A DNA stretch of 16,306 bases from JASJHI01 sp965371355 (lineage in GTDB: Bacteria > Actinomycetota > Acidimicrobiia > Acidimicrobiales > Ilumatobacteraceae), in contig CBDUYD010000059.1 in the NCBI GenBank assembly GCA_965371355.1, forward strand, positions 1 to 16,306, written 5' to 3'. Shown here in pieces: positions 13,344-16,306 of this stretch. Both the position numbers and the translations under genes were made by a program. Position 1 is the stretch's first letter. Each line of letters starts with the position of its first letter. The notes beneath the pieces were generated by a model. It saw only the letters and a list, made by a program, of their open reading frames with translations, ran no database searches and was not told the origin of the DNA.

Positions 13344-14161
13344 TGCCGCTCGTCTTCGCCGGGGTCTGCTCGCACGCCCCCGGCATCACCGGCCGTGCCG
13401 ACCAGGCCGATCCGGACACCCGAGACAGCTTCTACGCGGCCTTCGACGGGATGCGGGAGGCGCTCGAAGCGGCCCGGCCCGACGTGCTCGTCGTCATGGC
13501 CGCCGAACACTTCGCCAACTTCTTCATGGACAACATGCCCGCGTTCGCGATGGGGATGGCCGATGACTACGAGGGGCCGATCGAGGACGCGGGCTGGCTC
13601 GGCATCGAGAGGACCACGATCCCAGGTGACCGCGCGCTCTCGCAGCGGATGATCGTCGAGGTGATGAAGGGCTCCGACGTCGCCTACGCCGAGGAGTGGC
13701 GGTTCGACCACGGGATCATGGTTCCGTTGCACTTCCTCACACCGCGCTACGACCTGCCGGTCATCCCGGTCAACATCAACTGCCAGGGCCCGCCGCTGAC
13801 CCCACTCCACCGCGCATGGGCGTTCGGCGAATCGATCCGCGCCGCGGCCGACGCGCTTCCCGAACGGGTCGCACTCGTCGGGACCGGTGGGATCTCGCAC
13901 TGGCCGGCGACTCCAGACTCCGGGAAGATCAACGAGCCCTGGGATCGCGAGTTCCTCGACCGCTGGTGCCGCAACGATCGCGACGAGTTGCTCGACTACG
14001 ACGACCTCACCGTGTACGCAGACGCCGGACAGGGCGGCTTCGAGATCCGCACGTTCATCGCGGTGTCGGCCGCCGCCCGTGGAGCGACCGGCACCGTCGA
14101 CTTCTACGCGCCGATCCCGATCTTCGCGGTCGGCTGCACGGTTGCGACGTACGCGCTCTGA
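13343..14161 (+). CDS. Extradiol ring-cleavage dioxygenase, catalytic (LigB) subunit
   Basis: A 272-residue catalytic subunit that opens a catechol-type ring next to the hydroxyls, using Fe(II) and O2. By analogy with LigB, the metal ligands are H11 (CSHAPG), H56 (AAEHFANF) and E234 (GGFEIRTF). H186 in GTGGISHWPA is the catalytic acid/base and H123 in FDHGIMVPL is a conserved active-site histidine. All are present, so the enzyme should be active. The start is ATG 13343, overlapping the LigA-like stop; the frame is open for 181 codons upstream but that part is antisense and out-of-frame sequence. The substrate is unknown: protocatechuate, gallate, homoprotocatechuate or a larger catechol are all possible. 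The nearby HpaH-type hydratase hints at homoprotocatechuate, but weakly. Confidence 0.92.
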   Translation: MPLVFAGVCSHAPGITGRADQADPDTRDSFYAAFDGMREALEAARPDVLVVMAAEHFANFFMDNMPAFAMGMADDYEGPIEDAGWLGIERTTIPGDRALSQRMIVEVMKGSDVAYAEEWRFDHGIMVPLHFLTPRYDLPVIPVNINCQGPPLTPLHRAWAFGESIRAAADALPERVALVGTGGISHWPATPDSGKINEPWDREFLDRWCRNDRDELLDYDDLTVYADAGQGGFEIRTFIAVSAAARGATGTVDFYAPIPIFAVGCTVATYAL

Positions 14162-14176
14162 TCGCCGAGCGATCAG
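14158..14176. terminator. Hairpin at the ligB / hydratase convergence
   Basis: CTGATCGC (14158-14165) and GCGATCAG (14169-14176) are perfect reverse complements around a CGA loop. The stem includes the ligB stop codon and fills the 18-base gap before the convergent hydratase stop. Being symmetric, it could end transcription from both sides. There is no T tract, as is common in high-GC actinobacteria. Confidence 0.5.
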
Positions 14177-14179
14177 GCG

Positions 14180-15001
14180 TCACACGACGCCGAGTTCGAT
14201 CACGCCGAGCGGACCGAAATCGACGTGGAACTCGTCGCCCGCGCGACAGTCGACCGGGCGCGTGAACGAACCGGCGAGGATCGTCTCGCCGGCCTCGAGC
14301 GGGATCCCGAGGCCGTGCAGACGGTTCGCCAGCCAGACCACACCCAGCGTCGGATCGTTCAGGACCCCTGCACCGAGACCCGTCTCCTCGACCACGCCGT
14401 TGCGGGCGAGGATCGCACCGGCCCACCGGAGATCACCCGCACGGGCGCGATCGGGCGTGATCCGCGTCGAACCGGTGACGATGCCGGCGTCGGCGGCATT
14501 GTCGGCGATCGTGTCGCGCACGGTCCGGGTAGCGCCGTCGTCGGGATGCACACGGAACGAGCGGGCGTCGATCAGTTCGAGTGCCGGAACGACGTGATCG
14601 GTGGCGTCGTAGACGTCGTCGAGAGTGACGTCCGGCCGGTCGAGCCTGGCGCCGAGCACGAATGCGAACTCGACCTCGATCTTCGGATCGAGGAATCGGG
14701 CGGCCTCGATCGTCGAACCGGACTCGATGAACATGTCGTCGAGCAGCGCGCCGAAGTCGGGTTCGTCGATCTTCATCGCGATCTGCATCGCCCGGCTCGT
14801 GAGGCCGATCTTGTGTCCCCGCACGACCGCGCCGCCCGCAACCTGCAGGTCGATCCACGCCGCTTGGATCGCGTAGGCGTCGTCGAGCGTCATCGCGGGA
14901 CGGCTCCTCGACGGCGGATCGATCGCCACGGCGGTTCGGCGGGCCCGCTCGTGTGCCGCGGCGATCTCCGCGATCTCGGCGTCCGAGAGTGTCCGGCTCA
15001 T
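14180..15001 (-). CDS. hpaH: 2-oxo-hept-4-ene-1,7-dioate hydratase-like (HpaH/HpcG family)
   Basis: A 273-residue member of the 2-keto-4-pentenoate hydratase superfamily that adds water to a 2-oxo-4-enoate from meta-cleavage. It matches remembered E. coli HpaH closely over long blocks: GHKIGLTSRAMQ (62-73), EPDFGALLDDMF (80-91), LELIDAR (141-147), NGVVEETGLGAGVLN (201-215) and LAGSFTRPV (242-250). Metal ligands are likely E109, E111 and D145. In the homoprotocatechuate route the product goes to the HpaI aldolase, which is not in this window. ATG 14999-15001 is chosen because family sequence begins there and the ATG overlaps the ctaG stop (ATGA). The frame is open another 54 codons upstream inside ctaG. 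No ribosome-binding site is clear, so translation probably depends on ctaG. The related 2-hydroxypentadienoate hydratase (MhpD) is the main alternative. Confidence 0.9.
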   Translation of the reverse strand: MSRTLSDAEIAEIAAAHERARRTAVAIDPPSRSRPAMTLDDAYAIQAAWIDLQVAGGAVVRGHKIGLTSRAMQIAMKIDEPDFGALLDDMFIESGSTIEAARFLDPKIEVEFAFVLGARLDRPDVTLDDVYDATDHVVPALELIDARSFRVHPDDGATRTVRDTIADNAADAGIVTGSTRITPDRARAGDLRWAGAILARNGVVEETGLGAGVLNDPTLGVVWLANRLHGLGIPLEAGETILAGSFTRPVDCRAGDEFHVDFGPLGVIELGVV

Positions 15002-15840
15002 CCGGCCGACGACCGATCGAGTGACCGCCCCACACCCTCGCCGGGCGGTCGACCGCGATCGAGCAACGATTCGCGGCGCCGCGCCACGCGTTCTTCGGCC
15101 GAAGCCCACATCCACACGCTGGCGAGCAGCAGCGGCAGCGTCAATCCCATCCCGCCGGCCCACATCAGCGAGGCCGCCAGCCGCTGATCATCGAGCGCCT
15201 GCTCGGAGCCGAGCCGCTCGACGTACGACGGGACCAGCGGTTCGGTAGCCGACACCAGCACCACGCCGAGGAGCGCCGTGCCGCCGATCACCGCCATCGC
15301 GGCACCGACGCGGCCGGCGCCGGCACGCTGCCCGGGCGCCTGGATCACGGCCCACAACGCGACCGCGCTCAACAGGTAGGCAGCATGTTCGAGGTCGTGC
15401 ACGAGCCGGTTGTCGAGGGCGAGTTCGTAAATCTGGGTGAGGTGGGTGACGTACAGCACCGAGAGGAACAGCAGCGGGGCCAGCATCGACCCGGTCCGGT
15501 GCCACCAACGACCGACCGTCCGCTCAGCGGGATGGATGCGGTGGGCGAACAGTGGCAGGCAACGGAATGTGCGCACCGGCTGGGCGACGACGAAGAGCGG
15601 CGCGGCGAGCACGATCAGTGCGAGATGCTGCACCATGTGGCCGGTGAACGAGTCCTCGGCCCAACCCTCGACGAGAGGCGTCGTCGCCGCCAGCGTGACG
15701 ACGATCGCGCCGACCCATGCCGCGAGCCGCACCGGCGATGCGTCTCGGCGCGCCAGCCACCCGAGGCCGTAGACGGCGAGCGCGCCACAGGCGACGACGA
15801 CGAGCGCCAGATGTTCGACGGGCGACGTGTGCGCGGTCAT
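14998..15840 (-). CDS. ctaG: Cytochrome c oxidase assembly protein CtaG (caa3 type)
   Basis: A 280-residue polytopic membrane protein (about seven segments) of the caa3_CtaG family, linked to copper insertion or assembly of cytochrome c oxidase. It is unrelated to Cox11-type CtaG. Conserved histidine motifs are FTGHMVQHLAL (65-75; H68, H72), YVTHLTQIYE (130-139; H133) and VHDLEHAAYL (147-156; H148, H152). DDQRLAASLMWAGGM (217-231) is the family's C-terminal signature. The tail after residue 247 is strongly charged and cytoplasmic. The ATG at 15838-15840 lacks a good ribosome-binding site. It lies 58 bases after the subunit IV gene, in a gap that contains a tandem repeat, and its stop overlaps the hydratase start. 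Function by family is well supported; which oxidase it serves is inferred from the neighbour. Confidence 0.92.
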   Translation of the reverse strand: MTAHTSPVEHLALVVVACGALAVYGLGWLARRDASPVRLAAWVGAIVVTLAATTPLVEGWAEDSFTGHMVQHLALIVLAAPLFVVAQPVRTFRCLPLFAHRIHPAERTVGRWWHRTGSMLAPLLFLSVLYVTHLTQIYELALDNRLVHDLEHAAYLLSAVALWAVIQAPGQRAGAGRVGAAMAVIGGTALLGVVLVSATEPLVPSYVERLGSEQALDDQRLAASLMWAGGMGLTLPLLLASVWMWASAEERVARRRESLLDRGRPPGEGVGRSLDRSSAG

Positions 15841-15864
15841 CGCGGCGACAGCGCGGCGTTCCCG

Positions 15865-15909
15865 GCGATCGGGTATCGGGCCATCGGGTACTGGGCCATC
15901 AGGTATCGG
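15865..15909. repeat. Three 15-base tandem repeats
   Basis: GCGATCGGGTATCGG, GCCATCGGGTACTGG and GCCATCAGGTATCGG run head to tail, differing from one another at 2-4 positions. They span the end of the subunit IV gene (stop at 15899-15901) and most of the gap before ctaG. The repeat may come from slippage and simply lengthens the spacer, or it may be a leader element for ctaG, which has no clear ribosome-binding site. Confidence 0.75.
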
Positions 15910-16279
15910 TGTCGCGGACGAGGAGGAGCACCTGTGAGGCCACGATGGCGATGCCGATCATGCTCAGCCAAGAACCGATGATGACGCCGAGCATGATGCA
16001 CGAGGTCCCGGCGGCCAGCGAGATCGGGCGCAGGCTGGTCGTCGGATAGATCCCGACGATGCCGGTGAGATCGCTGGCGTCGGAGTCGGCCAGGTCTTCG
16101 ACCCGCGGCGGGTTGCGGCGGGTCCAATCCCACGTCCAGCCCGCGATGAGGCCCCCCAGACCCGTCGCCGCCAGCAGCAGCGCGACCCCGGCGGTGTCGC
16201 CGCCGAGCGCCAGGTAGCTCAGGCCGATCACGGCGAAGTACACGACCACACCGCTCCAGAGGATGGCCTCGAGCTTCAC
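15899..16279 (-). CDS. ctaF: Cytochrome c oxidase subunit IV (actinobacterial CtaF)
   Basis: A 126-residue protein with about four membrane segments. It opens MKLEAILWSGVVVYFAVIGLSYLALGG (1-27), has a second segment at about 30-49, then the loop RRNPPRVEDLADSDASDLTGIVGIYPTTSLRPISLAA (54-90), and a C-terminal pair at 91-122. The opening, the PRVED loop and the G-x-x-G-I-Y/F-P-x-S-x-x-P block match the actinobacterial subunit IV family (Cyt_c_ox_IV), a small accessory subunit of the aa3 oxidase. Length is close to the family norm (about 130-140). The GTG at 16277-16279 overlaps the stop of the upstream gene as GTGA, which supports this start. ctaG follows on the same strand, so this is probably the end of an oxidase operon. 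Confidence 0.85.
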   Translation of the reverse strand: MKLEAILWSGVVVYFAVIGLSYLALGGDTAGVALLLAATGLGGLIAGWTWDWTRRNPPRVEDLADSDASDLTGIVGIYPTTSLRPISLAAGTSCIMLGVIIGSWLSMIGIAIVASQVLLLVRDTDT

Positions 16280-16306
16280 GACTGCGACCCATCCGGCGCA
16301 TCTGGC
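16276..16306 (-). CDS. 3' end of an upstream gene, probably oxidase subunit
   Basis: The last nine codons and TGA stop of a minus-strand gene whose body lies outside the window. The readable C-terminus is PDAPDGSQS. Its TGA overlaps the subunit IV GTG start as GTGA. In actinobacteria the gene just before subunit IV is usually cytochrome c oxidase subunit I or II, so that is the likely identity. Nine residues cannot prove it, and chance openness of the frame is possible. Confidence 0.4.
   Translation of the reverse strand, partial: PDAPDGSQS

Noticed and set aside
15002..15163. N-terminal extension of the hydratase by 54 codons
   Set aside because: The added residues are Arg/Ala-rich antisense-like sequence within ctaG. 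The HpaH-like sequence begins near the ATG that overlaps the ctaG stop.
15837..16301. 154-codon minus-strand frame over the subunit IV gene with YPMAR-like repeats
   Set aside because: It is out of frame with a clear cytochrome oxidase subunit IV gene. The peptide repeat is only the 15-base DNA repeat read in another frame.
1..16306. Search for CRISPR arrays, tRNA genes, insertion sequences, phage or toxin-antitoxin modules
   Set aside because: No spaced repeats, no tRNA-like cloverleaf and no transposase or integrase frames were seen. The only tandem repeat is the short one near ctaG.

Overview
The window is GC-rich (roughly two thirds G+C), densely coded and free of mobile DNA. It looks chromosomal and comes from an actinobacterium. 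I infer the Acidimicrobiia (Ilumatobacter-like) from overall protein style, but no 16S or marker gene is present to prove it. Supporting signs are an actinobacterial-type cytochrome c oxidase subunit IV next to a caa3-type CtaG, a CGNR-type regulator, a TIGR03086/maleylpyruvate-isomerase-like protein, a FadE-type acyl-CoA dehydrogenase, and frequent GTG starts. No intergenic gap exceeds about 220 bases. There are no tRNA or rRNA genes, insertion sequences or CRISPR arrays.

Layout. Bases 1-1183, minus strand: a two-repeat PQ-loop membrane protein, then a cold-shock protein, then a truncated SHOCT-like small protein, closely spaced. A shared upstream region with a palindrome separates them from a plus-strand CGNR-type regulator (to 1832). 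Bases 1864-5414, minus: two overlapping genes for the halves of a heterodimeric ABC exporter. Bases 5482-6276, minus: a tandem-duplicated VOC/glyoxalase protein. Bases 6418-8106, minus: a thiolase preceded by a MarR regulator. Bases 8225-10626, plus, divergent from marR across a 24-bp palindrome: acyl-CoA dehydrogenase, phytanoyl-CoA dioxygenase-like protein and a 96-residue unknown. Bases 10846-11604, plus: enoyl-CoA hydratase.

Bases 11685-12794, minus: a single-domain VOC protein and a maleylpyruvate-isomerase-like protein. Bases 12945-14161, plus: both subunits of a LigAB-type extradiol ring-cleavage dioxygenase. Bases 14180-16306, minus, converging on ligB: a 9-codon gene end, cytochrome oxidase subunit IV, CtaG and an HpaH/HpcG-type hydratase, with start/stop overlaps at two of the three junctions.

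How it fits together. The middle of the window is a fatty-acyl/CoA degradation block: dehydrogenase, hydratase and thiolase steps plus a 2-oxoglutarate oxygenase, probably under the adjacent MarR protein. The right part holds two separate steps of extradiol aromatic degradation, ring cleavage and the later hydratase. The dehydrogenase, isomerase, decarboxylase and aldolase steps between and after them are absent here. The hydratase is tied by an ATGA overlap to respiratory-chain genes, which is the oddest arrangement in the window. The most notable non-coding signals are a perfect hairpin that buries the cold-shock ribosome-binding site, the MarR-type operator, and a 17-bp-stem hairpin between the thiolase and VOC genes that pairs fully only on the gene-sense strand.
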